Shown here piece by piece: positions 53,429 through 62,429 of a stretch of 64,000 nucleotides of DNA. Position 1 is the first letter of the stretch; each line of letters begins with the position of its first letter. The stretch is from positions 1,714,768 to 1,778,767 of the forward strand of contig NZ_SODV01000002.1 in NCBI RefSeq assembly GCF_004366355.1, read 5' to 3'. The notes below the pieces were generated by a model, which saw only the letters and a program-made list of their open reading frames with translations, searched no databases and was not told where the DNA came from. The position numbers and the translations under genes are program-made. Origin of the DNA: Dinghuibacter silviterrae. Its GTDB lineage: Bacteria; Bacteroidota; Bacteroidia; Chitinophagales; Chitinophagaceae.

Positions 53429-54304
53429 ATGCCCACGTTTGACGAATTGATCGCTACCGAAATAGCCATGCTGAAATTCAAAGGATATTCAGAAAAAGGG
53501 CTGCACGCCTTCAGCAACCCCGGTGATTATCATCGCAGGCTGTCCGAGCTCGTGTCCACCACGATGGCATCCCTGCATAAGGATGATGAATTTAAACGCT
53601 TGTCTTTCCCGGTGTACGGGTATTTCCGGGATGACCAGGACGTTGTACGATTTTCATTCAAGTTCAAGGTCGGTCCCCGATACCCTTTCATTTACCAGGA
53701 AGAACTTTCCGCACGCCTGGGTGACATTGGTACGCAATATGACATTGCCGATCCATTCAAAAACCTAAAGCGGCCCACTGCCATCCATGAAGAGTTGTTG
53801 GGAAGGCAGCGCTTTATGCAGCAAATACAGCAATTCACCCGCTCAGTAAGGGACTACCCGGAACCGGCAGTGCGGGACGATCTTGACCAAATGGCCGCCG
53901 AACAGCGCGAAGCCCTTCAAAAAGCAGGCTATCTTCCTGTCTTTCCTTCCCCACAAACGGAACGCTTCGAACACCTGCTGCGTGAACAATTGCTGACAGG
54001 GATTGAACACCACCCAGACAAGCACCACCTTTTTGTCCTGCGCCTGGATCAAAAAAAATCCCCGACCGGGTACCCGCTCCGTGCCCGGTTTGCCTTTCGC
54101 TTTATACCTACTGAGATGACGCTGTCCCTGGAAGGCCTGCATGGGCAGACCGGCCCGCACATGAGAGCCTATTCATTTCCGGGAAATACTGACCCTCCTT
54201 CAGTATTCAACGTCAGCATGGACCTGCACTTGGACCGCGCAATGGAAAAAGCGCAACAGCTCGTCAACCGTCAACCACCAAAAGGCGGCCTGCGGCTTTC
54301 ATAA
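53429..54304 (+). CDS. ICE protein of the inserted family, member 2
   Basis: 291 residues from ATG 53429. The first module has PVYGYFRDDQDVVRFSFKFK (about 65-85), resembling members 1, 3 and 4. A second module near 200-245 (HLFVLRLDQKK.. LRARFAFRFIPTEMTLSLEG) repeats the pattern at reduced similarity. No membrane or catalytic motif is seen. Confidence 0.6.
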   Translation: MPTFDELIATEIAMLKFKGYSEKGLHAFSNPGDYHRRLSELVSTTMASLHKDDEFKRLSFPVYGYFRDDQDVVRFSFKFKVGPRYPFIYQEELSARLGDIGTQYDIADPFKNLKRPTAIHEELLGRQRFMQQIQQFTRSVRDYPEPAVRDDLDQMAAEQREALQKAGYLPVFPSPQTERFEHLLREQLLTGIEHHPDKHHLFVLRLDQKKSPTGYPLRARFAFRFIPTEMTLSLEGLHGQTGPHMRAYSFPGNTDPPSVFNVSMDLHLDRAMEKAQQLVNRQPPKGGLRLS

Positions 54305-54339
54305 AAAGCCGTCCGCCTCTCATTCAAAGCACGTCGATC

Positions 54340-55203
54340 ATGACCCTTAATAAATTCGATCAGTTTGTACAAGATCAGGTACAGCGCCTGGCTGCGAGTG
54401 GATATGATGAACACACGCTCAAGGATTTCGTCCATCCGGGGGACTATGCGCAAGACCTCCGTGAACAAGCTGCCGACGCCATGATCCGTGCCCGTGGACT
54501 AAAAAAGGCCCAAACCTTCCGGCATATCCGCTGGGCCTTCCTACAGGACGATGTGGTACCTGTCCGTTTTCAGTTCTGTTACCGGATCAAGCCCGAAACA
54601 TTCAGCCCAAATCTGGAAGCGTTGAATGCATGGGGACTTAACCGGGCTAATAGCTATTCCCTTCATCGTCCCGAGGACCTGCCCAATGCAGTAACAGCTT
54701 ATCAAACCGTGGCGCCCGATGCCTCGAAGTACAACAAGGTTAGTGATCCCTTTATTACACGCCAGCCCGTGAGGGAGGTATTGGAAGAGATCATTGCCAT
54801 GCAGTTTGAACTGTTGGAGAAAAAAGGCTTTCTAAATGACGAGCTGAAAAAGCCTTTTATGACGCAATTGCTCCAGCACTTCAAGATTGGTATGACCTTG
54901 CCGCCTGGTGAACCACATGCCTTTGTTGTAGCCATCAATGAACGGCCCAAAAGGCCATTATCCTTGAATACACAACTAGCGTATGTGTTCGCCCCTGATA
55001 ACCTGGAACTGCAATTGCTGGCGCTCCGGTCCTTTAACAATGAGCATAACACGCTTTTTAAAATGGATGAAGGCATCCAGCTTCCCTACAGGACCGCCAT
55101 GCAAAATACGCTGATGGCCGCCCGCCGGATCGAAGAAGCCCGCCACCTATTGGACGGACCGATAGACGGTCCTGCGGGAGGCATAAAACACTCACGAAAA
55201 TGA
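54340..55203 (+). CDS. ICE protein of the inserted family, member 3
   Basis: 287 residues. The first module has FLQDDVVPVRFQFCYRIKPE (about 68-88) and a second near 190-225 has HAFVVAINERPKRPLSLNTQ then LAYVFAPDNLELQL. This bimodular layout matches member 2. Its TGA stop overlaps the next ATG (ATGA), so the two are translated together. Confidence 0.6.
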   Translation: MTLNKFDQFVQDQVQRLAASGYDEHTLKDFVHPGDYAQDLREQAADAMIRARGLKKAQTFRHIRWAFLQDDVVPVRFQFCYRIKPETFSPNLEALNAWGLNRANSYSLHRPEDLPNAVTAYQTVAPDASKYNKVSDPFITRQPVREVLEEIIAMQFELLEKKGFLNDELKKPFMTQLLQHFKIGMTLPPGEPHAFVVAINERPKRPLSLNTQLAYVFAPDNLELQLLALRSFNNEHNTLFKMDEGIQLPYRTAMQNTLMAARRIEEARHLLDGPIDGPAGGIKHSRK

Positions 55204-55664
55204 ACCTACGGCATGACCATAAGGCCATGTCCCTGGAGGATAACAAGGCATTGCTGCGAAACAATGGATTTGATTCGTCTTTGGTCGTGCAGCCTGCAAA
55301 GAGAAATATCCAGGAAAAACTACAAGTGAAATACGATCAAGTAGTGAAGGATGCTCATTTGTCCAAGCAACCGGAATCTTTTTACCTCAAGACAAAGGGC
55401 CGTTTCGGGCCTGGCAAGGACCCTCTGTTCTTCAATATGCACTTCAAGTATTACCCGGACCGTGCCTCACTGGAACTACGGACCATCCTGGTGAAGATGG
55501 GGGAGATCGGCAAGATCCTTTTCCTGACCCATCCCTCCGATATGAGAACCGTGCAGCAGTTCTATGAATGGGTTTCTGGAGAGAAAAAAATTAAAGCTGC
55601 CCGTGAGCTGACCCAACAGGAAGCCCGCCCGGTACCACCACTCAAAAACAGCAGAAAGCTATGA
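55200..55664 (+). CDS. ICE protein of the inserted family, member 4
   Basis: 154 residues, single module: LKTKGRFGPGKDPLFFNMHF then KYYPDRASLELRTILVKMG (about 62-100). Translationally coupled to member 3 and, by an ATGA overlap, to the following TraI-like gene. Unknown function. Confidence 0.6.
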   Translation: MNLRHDHKAMSLEDNKALLRNNGFDSSLVVQPAKRNIQEKLQVKYDQVVKDAHLSKQPESFYLKTKGRFGPGKDPLFFNMHFKYYPDRASLELRTILVKMGEIGKILFLTHPSDMRTVQQFYEWVSGEKKIKAARELTQQEARPVPPLKNSRKL

Positions 55665-56290
55665 AACGAACATCCTCTTTCTATCGTCGTCTAACCGTCC
55701 TGCTCCTGGTGACAGGCCTGCTTTTATCAGGCGGAAGCCTCCGTGCCCAATCCTGGCAGACGGTCATGCTGGAGCAAATCGCCAAGTTCCAGCTATATCT
55801 CCATGATGTAGAAAAGGGCTATTCCATTGTCCAGAAAGGCTTACAGACCATTGGTGACCTGAAGAAAGGAGACCTCGATCTCCACCAGCTTTTCTTTAGC
55901 TCCCTCATGGACGTCAGCCCCGGCGTAAAAGCATACGGCAAAGCGGCCGATATGGTGGCCATGCAGGTCCAGATCGGCCAGCTCTACAGCCAGTACAGCA
56001 AACAGGCAGTCCTGCCCGGCCTGAACGCCACCGAATGGGCTTACCTGGTCAAGGTATTCAGTCAACAGGTAGAGCTCTCCGGCAAAGACATTGACGAGCT
56101 GACACAGATCATGCAGGATGGCGCCCTCCAGATGGATGATGCGCAGCGGATCGGGCAAATCGACAAGCTCTACGACGAAATGACAAAGCATTACCAGTTC
56201 GTCCGTTCCTTCTCCGACCATGTACAACAGCTCTCCCTGCAACGGCAATTCGACTTACAGGGCCTTCAAAACCTGGCAAAACAATACTGA
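55661..56290 (+). CDS. Conjugal transfer protein TraI-like, copy 2
   Basis: 209 residues with a signal peptide (about 1-29) then helices; the C-terminal FVRSFSDHVQQLSLQRQFDL segment parallels copies 1 and 3. It lies 2 bp before copy 3 and follows the inserted gene array. Probably a periplasmic part of the conjugation apparatus. Confidence 0.7.
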   Translation: MKRTSSFYRRLTVLLLVTGLLLSGGSLRAQSWQTVMLEQIAKFQLYLHDVEKGYSIVQKGLQTIGDLKKGDLDLHQLFFSSLMDVSPGVKAYGKAADMVAMQVQIGQLYSQYSKQAVLPGLNATEWAYLVKVFSQQVELSGKDIDELTQIMQDGALQMDDAQRIGQIDKLYDEMTKHYQFVRSFSDHVQQLSLQRQFDLQGLQNLAKQY

Positions 56291-56292
56291 CC

Positions 56293-56925
56293 ATGAAACA
56301 CCTTCTTATCCTACTGCTCATACCCCTGGCGCTGGTGCTTCCCGTCCACCGCGCACAAGCCCAGGCGCAGGAACTCGAACAACTGGCCCTCGACCTGGAA
56401 AAGCTCAGCCAGCTCAAGAGCATCCTGAAAGAAATGTACACCGGCTACCAGATTCTCACCGGGGGCTACAACACGGTGAAAGACCTGGCTAAAGGGAATT
56501 TCAACCTCCATTCGGCCTACCTCAACAGCCTGCTGGCCGTCAGTCCCACGATCCGCCAATACGTACGGGTGGCGGATATTATCAGCGCCCAGGCGACGCT
56601 GATGGCCGAATGTAAATCCGCCCGCTCCACGTTTCAGGGTTCCGGGCAGTTCAGTGCCGATGAGCTGAACCACCTGGTCAGCGTGTACGGCAACCTGGTG
56701 GACAAGTCCCTGAACAACATTGACGAGCTGACCACCGTCCTCACGGACAACAGCCTGCGCATGAGCGACGCCGAGAGGCTGACCGCTATTGATCATATCT
56801 ACGACGATATGCAACAGAAACTCAGCTTCCTGCGCAGCTTCAACAACCGGACCGGGACCCTGGCCGCCCAACGTGTCCACGGTATACAAGACAATGCTTC
56901 CCTTCAACAACTTTTTCAACCCTAG
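56293..56925 (+). CDS. Conjugal transfer protein TraI-like, copy 3
   Basis: 210 residues: a signal peptide (about 1-23) and a helical body with GYNTVKDLAKGNFNLHSAYL (about 58-77), a pattern also seen in copy 2 (GLQTIGDLKKGDLDLHQLFF). It ends just before TraJ. Function inferred from family and position. Confidence 0.72.
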   Translation: MKHLLILLLIPLALVLPVHRAQAQAQELEQLALDLEKLSQLKSILKEMYTGYQILTGGYNTVKDLAKGNFNLHSAYLNSLLAVSPTIRQYVRVADIISAQATLMAECKSARSTFQGSGQFSADELNHLVSVYGNLVDKSLNNIDELTTVLTDNSLRMSDAERLTAIDHIYDDMQQKLSFLRSFNNRTGTLAAQRVHGIQDNASLQQLFQP

Positions 56926-56929
56926 TACC

Positions 56930-58150
56930 ATGACAAGGCAATTCCGTTTTTGGTTCTACCTGGCGCTATGCTGTCTATTGCCCGGCCTCCTGCACGCCCA
57001 AAGCGCCTCCAGCGGGATAGAGACGCTGCACCAGGTCCTTGAAGATACCCGTACACAGATGCAAACCATGTGTGCGGACCTGGTTACCCTTGCCCAGGCC
57101 CTGGCCGGCTTTGGCACCCTCTTCTATATTGGCTCCCGGGTGTGGAAGCACATCGCCCGGGGCGAGGGCGTCGATATGTACCCTTTGCTAAAACCCCTGG
57201 CCATCCTGCTTTGTATTGGAATTTTCCCCAAAGTCCTCGATGTCATTAACTCGATCATGAAGCCCACCGTCACTGCCACGGCAGCCCTTGCACAGCACGC
57301 CAACGACCATGTTCACAATCTACTGACGGCTCAAGCCGCTATGTTGGGTGGCGGTGCCACGTACCCGGCCCTGATCGTCCCCATGCCAGCCATGACGTCC
57401 GAGGACAACAAGTATACGCAGCCCGATAATACCGATAGCGGCGGCGGAGGAATCTGGTCGGCCATCGGCCAGGGCTTCAAGTTCATTGCCAGCGGCTGGA
57501 TCTCCACGCTCCGGTATTGCTTCCGGCTGATGCTCTCCATCCTCCTGGAGATCCTGTACTATGCTGCCGCCCTATGTATCGACACGATCCGCACCTTTCA
57601 CCTCATCGTGCTGGGCGTGTTAGGACCCTTTGCCTTCGCTTTTTCGTGCTACGATGGATTCCAGAACTCCCTGACCCATTGGCTAGCGCGTTACATTAAT
57701 ATTTACCTATGGCTGCCTATCTGTAACCTGTTCGGCGCCATCATGAGCACGATCCAGGCAAATATGTTGCAATTGGACCTGTCCCGGATCGACAGCGGCA
57801 GCCTGACCATCTTTTCTCCTACCGATATAGCGTACCTGATCTTCCTCGTGATGGGCGTGGTGGGCTATTTCACGGTACCCTCGATTGCCAATTATATCAT
57901 CCATACACATGGCCCCAATCCGATCGCTGGCCGCATGTCCAGCATGACCGGGGCTGTGGTCAACACCGCCATCATGGCCGGGACCGGGATGCCGGGCGGC
58001 GCCGGGGGCATGGGTGCAGGCGGTCTTGCCGGAGGAAGCGGTGCCGCGGGCGGTGGCGGCGCTTCGGCCGCAGGTGGCTTTGCTGCCGGTGGCGCGGCTG
58101 ACCAGTATAACCGCGACAAGATCAGCGGCAACTCTTCTTCTAACGCTTAA
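56930..58150 (+). CDS. traJ: Conjugative transfer protein TraJ (VirB6-like)
   Basis: From ATG 56930 the protein has 406 residues. A signal peptide (about 1-24) is followed by several membrane segments (about 45-65, 85-105, 205-255, 300-325) typical of TraJ/VirB6 channel proteins. The C-terminal 70 residues are Gly/Ala-rich low complexity (GMPGGAGGMGAGGLAGGSG-like). Intact. Confidence 0.85.
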   Translation: MTRQFRFWFYLALCCLLPGLLHAQSASSGIETLHQVLEDTRTQMQTMCADLVTLAQALAGFGTLFYIGSRVWKHIARGEGVDMYPLLKPLAILLCIGIFPKVLDVINSIMKPTVTATAALAQHANDHVHNLLTAQAAMLGGGATYPALIVPMPAMTSEDNKYTQPDNTDSGGGGIWSAIGQGFKFIASGWISTLRYCFRLMLSILLEILYYAAALCIDTIRTFHLIVLGVLGPFAFAFSCYDGFQNSLTHWLARYINIYLWLPICNLFGAIMSTIQANMLQLDLSRIDSGSLTIFSPTDIAYLIFLVMGVVGYFTVPSIANYIIHTHGPNPIAGRMSSMTGAVVNTAIMAGTGMPGGAGGMGAGGLAGGSGAAGGGGASAAGGFAAGGAADQYNRDKISGNSSSNA

Positions 58151-58159
58151 CTATATCCC

Positions 58160-58780
58160 ATGTTCCAGCAATTCAAGAACATCGACACCGCCTTCCGGCA
58201 TATCCGGTCTTTCTCCGTGGCCTTCCTCCTGGTCACCCTGGCGTTGAACGCGTACCTGATCTACCGCACCACGGTGGTGCTCCAGGCGGGCCGGCAGAAA
58301 GTCTACCTGCTGGCCAACGGCAAGCTCCTGGACGCCGTGGCCGTGGACCGGGCCGATTATATCGCGGTCGAAATCCGCGACCACGTCAAAATGTTCCACC
58401 AATATTTCTATTCACTCGAACCCGACGAAAAGGTGAACGAGAAGCATATCACCGCCGCCTGCTACCTGGCCGACAGCAGCGCCGCCTATGAGTATAAGAA
58501 CCTTTCCGACAACGGCTATTACTCCCGGATCCTGGAGGGCAATATTAGCCAGCAGGTGGAGGACCCGGACAGCATCAAGGTGGACGTCGACCACCTGCCG
58601 TTCACCTTCCTGTATTATGGTAAGCTCCGGATCGTACGGCCCACCAGCATCCTTACCCGCTCGCTCATCACCACCGGTACGATCCGGCATACCACGATCA
58701 GTGACAACAATCCCCATGGTTTCCTGATCGAGCACTGGAAAGTGCTGGACAACCGGGACCTCACCCTTGAAAAACGTTGA
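58160..58780 (+). CDS. traK: Conjugative transfer protein TraK (VirB8-like)
   Basis: 206 residues with one membrane segment near the start (about 20-42) and a periplasmic domain with the TraK pattern (YIAVEIRDHVKMFHQYFYSL and the later VDVDHLPFTFLYYGKLRIVR). Family members bridge the inner-membrane channel and outer parts. Intact. Confidence 0.87.
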   Translation: MFQQFKNIDTAFRHIRSFSVAFLLVTLALNAYLIYRTTVVLQAGRQKVYLLANGKLLDAVAVDRADYIAVEIRDHVKMFHQYFYSLEPDEKVNEKHITAACYLADSSAAYEYKNLSDNGYYSRILEGNISQQVEDPDSIKVDVDHLPFTFLYYGKLRIVRPTSILTRSLITTGTIRHTTISDNNPHGFLIEHWKVLDNRDLTLEKR

Positions 58781-58782
58781 CC

Positions 58783-59127
58783 ATGCGCCTATTTAAAAAA
58801 CGCCTGCCGCTTTTGCGTCCCCCGGTGAACAGCCGCTGGGAACCCCTGGTCCTTCACCTTAATCGTTGGATAGGCCCTTGCCTGAAAAGCTTTGCCGACC
58901 GTTGTAACCGCGTGGAGCGGCGCATGACCCTGCTGCAAAAAAAACTGGCCATGACGGCCTTCTGCCTGCTGGTCGGAGGATACTTCTCATACCTGCTCGT
59001 CAGTGCCTGGGACCCGCCCCCACCAACACCAACCACGGCCCCGCCGCCCACCGACTCCACCGTCCGAAAAGGTATGGCGCCCGTTCACCCCGATACTGCC
59101 CATGTAACAGATACCATTCACCGATAA
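58783..59127 (+). CDS. TraL-like small membrane protein
   Basis: 114 residues from ATG 58783; TTG 58777 is also possible but lies inside the TraK stop region. One membrane segment (about 55-75) precedes a Pro-rich tail (DPPPPTPTTAPPPTDS). Position and layout fit TraL. It lies between TraK and TraM. Confidence 0.7.
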   Translation: MRLFKKRLPLLRPPVNSRWEPLVLHLNRWIGPCLKSFADRCNRVERRMTLLQKKLAMTAFCLLVGGYFSYLLVSAWDPPPPTPTTAPPPTDSTVRKGMAPVHPDTAHVTDTIHR

Positions 59128-59137
59128 AGACCATGTT

Positions 59138-60403
59138 ATGCCCAACACATCCCCCGTCACGAAAAAGAAAAAGCTACAGATGATCCTGCTGATCTTTGGC
59201 ATTCCCGTACTGATCTTCTCCCTGGTGTTCTTTTTACTGAACAAGCCCCACCCAACAACCACTGCCGCTACGACCGCACCGGTAAAAGGATTCAATACCA
59301 GCCTGCCCGCCCCGAACCTTCCCCAACAGACCAAGAACAAGCTGGAGCTTTTTATGGAAGCACAGCAGGATTCGCTGCGCCACCAGGCCGAGCTGGAAAG
59401 AGACCCCTATACCAAAAGCCAGGCATCCCTTTATAATCCCTTGCCCCCGTCAGCTCCGGCACCCCTGACCGGTTCCCTTCATCTATCCCCCCGGGCGCCC
59501 ACGCTGGAAGATACCACCGAACGCAAGGTCAATGAACGGCTGAAAAGGTTGTACGCCGTGTTACAGACGTCCGGCGACCCGTCCAAAACAAGTACAGTGC
59601 TTACTGGTCCCTACCAGGGTACTGTACCCGAAACAGCTACGTCCTCCGACCGCTGGCAGCAGATGATGGCCAACCTGCAAAAAAAAGACACCGCCCCCGA
59701 TACCCAGATGCAGCAGATCAACCAGGCCCTGGACAAGCTCCTGCAACTACAACACCCGACCACGCCGGTCCCGGTTAATCCCATTGGTAACAAGGTCGCC
59801 GCCCTCCCGGTGACGATCAACCGACTGGATACCGGGGCCGCCGCGGGCCAGGACGAGAACGGTCTCTATACAACCGTAGCCTACACCAATGGCTTTTACG
59901 GGCTGAGCGATCAGTCCGACACCCTGGCAGCGCCGCCCGATGCGATTGCCGCCGTCGTTCATGCCACCCAAACCATCTCCAGCGGGTCCATTGTAAAATT
60001 GCGGCTGCTCCAGGACATTTTTATCGGCCGGGAACGCATCCCCGCCAACAGCTTCATCTTCGGTCCCGCTACCATTGCCGGCGACCGCGTCAATATCCAA
60101 CTGACCAATGCCGTCTATGATGGCCGCCTGTTCCCCATTGCACTACGGGTATACGACGCCGTGGATGGCCTGGAAGGGCTGTACGTACCAGGTGCGATCA
60201 ACCGGGACGTGGTCAAGGAAGGAGTAGGGCAGGGGGTTTCCTCGATGGGGGTCACCAGCTTTGACCCCTCCCTGGGCGCACAGGCCGCTGCGGCCGGTAT
60301 CGAGACCGCCCGTACGCTCCTGAGCCGCAAGATCCGGCTGGTACAGGTAACGCTCAAAGCCGGCCACCGTGCCCTGCTCAAAAACCCCGAAACCCTTCGC
60401 TGA
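59138..60403 (+). CDS. traM: Conjugative transfer protein TraM (VirB10-like)
   Basis: 421 residues: a cytoplasmic N-terminus, one membrane segment (about 15-35), a Pro/Gln-rich linker and a C-terminal VirB10-like beta domain (SGSIVKLRLLQDIFIGRERI, then NSFIFGPATIAGDRVNIQL, about 285-330). TraM spans the envelope. Intact. Confidence 0.9.
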   Translation: MPNTSPVTKKKKLQMILLIFGIPVLIFSLVFFLLNKPHPTTTAATTAPVKGFNTSLPAPNLPQQTKNKLELFMEAQQDSLRHQAELERDPYTKSQASLYNPLPPSAPAPLTGSLHLSPRAPTLEDTTERKVNERLKRLYAVLQTSGDPSKTSTVLTGPYQGTVPETATSSDRWQQMMANLQKKDTAPDTQMQQINQALDKLLQLQHPTTPVPVNPIGNKVAALPVTINRLDTGAAAGQDENGLYTTVAYTNGFYGLSDQSDTLAAPPDAIAAVVHATQTISSGSIVKLRLLQDIFIGRERIPANSFIFGPATIAGDRVNIQLTNAVYDGRLFPIALRVYDAVDGLEGLYVPGAINRDVVKEGVGQGVSSMGVTSFDPSLGAQAAAAGIETARTLLSRKIRLVQVTLKAGHRALLKNPETLR

Positions 60404-60431
60404 CATTTCATTCACCTTTCAATCATTTTAT

Positions 60432-61271
60432 ATGAAATCCATCGCCTGCCTGCTGGCCCTGATCGGGATCACGCCCTTGACAACGTTTGCCCAGGGCAAC
60501 GACCTCAACCTGCCCCCTTTCACCCACGTCCCGCATTATCGCCTCTCTGTATCCTATAATACGACCACCGTCCTGGTCTTTGCCGCCCCCGTGCGCCCGG
60601 TGGACCGAGGGGACCGTGACCTGCTGGCACAGAAACAGCCCGGCACCGATAATGTCCTGAAGCTGAAAGCCGCCCGGCGTGGCTTCTCTGCCACCAACCT
60701 GCATGTGTTCACCGCGGACGGTCGCCTCTTTGCCTTCGACGTCACCTATACCGATAGTGCTGCAGCCACCTATGACCTTACCCACCTGGTCGTACCCCGC
60801 CAGCTACCCGGACAGGTCAGCCTGGAGGAGGCGCCGCTCAACACCTACGCTATGGATAGCCTGGCCACATCCGTCCGGTCGATGCCTGCATTTATAAAGG
60901 TCCGGGACCGGGCTTTCCGGATGCGGTTGCGCGTCGACGCATTGGCCGCCACCAGCGACCTGCTTTTCTTGCGGATGGAGGTGACCAACCGGTCCCGCCT
61001 CGATTATACCCCGGACTTTCTCCGGCTCTATATCCGTGACCGGGTGCAAGCCAAACGGAGTTCGCTCCAGGAACAGGAGCTGATCCCCCGGTACACGGAC
61101 AGCCTGCTCACCATCCCGGGAAAGGACAGCCGCACCTGGGTCATGGCCATCCCCCGCATCACGATCCCGGACAAAAAGGAGTTCCGGGTAGAGCTATATG
61201 AAAAGAACGGCGGCCGATCCCTGTCCTTACGGATTCGTAACCGGCACCTTTACCGCGCACGCCCCCTTTAA
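60432..61271 (+). CDS. traN: Conjugative transfer protein TraN (DUF4138)
   Basis: From ATG 60432 the protein has 279 residues with a signal peptide (about 1-20) and a beta-rich body (TTVLVFAAPVRPVDRGDRDL near 40-60, then ATNLHVFTADGRLFAFDVTY). It matches TraN, which works with TraM at the outer membrane. Intact. It is the last recognisable tra gene in the window. Confidence 0.85.
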   Translation: MKSIACLLALIGITPLTTFAQGNDLNLPPFTHVPHYRLSVSYNTTTVLVFAAPVRPVDRGDRDLLAQKQPGTDNVLKLKAARRGFSATNLHVFTADGRLFAFDVTYTDSAAATYDLTHLVVPRQLPGQVSLEEAPLNTYAMDSLATSVRSMPAFIKVRDRAFRMRLRVDALAATSDLLFLRMEVTNRSRLDYTPDFLRLYIRDRVQAKRSSLQEQELIPRYTDSLLTIPGKDSRTWVMAIPRITIPDKKEFRVELYEKNGGRSLSLRIRNRHLYRARPL

Positions 61272-61280
61272 ACCATCCCC

Positions 61281-62384
61281 ATGCCAGTCAATATGCCTGA
61301 TAACCTGTCCAGGGACCGCATCATGAATGCCCTCCTGGACGAGTCCGAACAGGAGGCCCGCGTCCGCGTGCGGCAGCCCACTACCGGGGCAGCGGATAAC
61401 CAGGCTGTGCAGCTACGCAGAGCCCAATACCAAAATATCCTTGACGGATATGTGAAAAAGAAAGACCTGACGGCCGATGAAAGCCGGTCCCTGCGTTTCG
61501 TTCGCGGACAGATCGGGGAAATGACCGCCAAATTGTATCCCACCACCTGGAACAAAATCCGCTACTGGAAACCGGTTAAATTTCTGGTCAACTGGATACG
61601 CGGCAGGGCCAGTAAGACCAATGCCTACAGCCGACAGATCGAGGCCGTGGGAAAACAGACAGCACAAGTAGAAAACGTAAAAGCCTTGCAGGAAACACTT
61701 CATAATCAAGGCTTTAATGTCAGTATGGAAGGCCCCTTGAGCAGATGGATCGCCCATGAGTTGCCCGCCTTCCACCTGGAATACTATGACCCGGATAACC
61801 GCAAGACCCAGTATACCCTGTTCTTTAAAAAGATCCCCGGCACCGATACCTATGCGTTCACCCAATACAATGCCGAGGCTCTGCGGTCGGCAGAGCAAAG
61901 CATGCGGGATCGGACTCCGCTGGTCCGTGAAGAGGTATCCATGCTGGAGACCAACCCCTATACCGCAAAGGAAGCCGAGAACCTGGTCCACCAACAGCCC
62001 GTTAGCCGGATGCAGGCCGGGCAAGAACGATGGGCCTGGCTCGATCAACACGGCCACCGGCAGCAGACAACGGTCAGCCTAGTGGCCAAGATGGCACAGT
62101 ATCTCTTTGATGAACAGCAGATCCCCGTTAAATGGGAATCGCTCCTGGCAGCCTTACGCAGCGGGAATACGAAAGAGGCCACCTTGATCGGCCCCGACAA
62201 AAAGACCGAAAAGGTCACTGTCCAGTTTGACCCCATTCAGCAGGACCTCGTCTTTACCAACAAGGCCGGCCAGGCCATCCAGCCCCCAAAGAAACACCAA
62301 CTGCCCGCCGCTACCATCCGGATGATGGAACAGGCTCTCTATGAAAAACCGGCCCAGCGAGTCAGCCAGGGCCGGGGCGTATGA
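61281..62384 (+). CDS. ICE protein with DUF3945-like modules
   Basis: 367 residues, soluble. An N-terminal helical region (about 1-120) precedes a module (ENVKALQETLHNQGFNVSME..., about 130-205) and a C-terminal module (KWESLLAALRSGNTKEATLI ... QQDLVFTNKAGQAI, about 275-330). The last two resemble parts of the 18653 protein. Unknown function; it directly follows TraN. Confidence 0.6.
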   Translation: MPVNMPDNLSRDRIMNALLDESEQEARVRVRQPTTGAADNQAVQLRRAQYQNILDGYVKKKDLTADESRSLRFVRGQIGEMTAKLYPTTWNKIRYWKPVKFLVNWIRGRASKTNAYSRQIEAVGKQTAQVENVKALQETLHNQGFNVSMEGPLSRWIAHELPAFHLEYYDPDNRKTQYTLFFKKIPGTDTYAFTQYNAEALRSAEQSMRDRTPLVREEVSMLETNPYTAKEAENLVHQQPVSRMQAGQERWAWLDQHGHRQQTTVSLVAKMAQYLFDEQQIPVKWESLLAALRSGNTKEATLIGPDKKTEKVTVQFDPIQQDLVFTNKAGQAIQPPKKHQLPAATIRMMEQALYEKPAQRVSQGRGV

Positions 62385-62386
62385 TC

Positions 62387-62405
62387 CGGGACGCACTGCG
62401 TCCCG
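62387..62405 (+). repeat. 19-bp palindrome, copy 1
   Basis: CGGGACGCACTGCGTCCCG, 9-bp arms around one base. It lies just after the preceding stop codon, in front of the nuclease gene. An identical copy lies inside that gene (62703-62721). Confidence 0.9.
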
Positions 62406-62429
62406 CTTTACTCAACAATCGACAACGAC

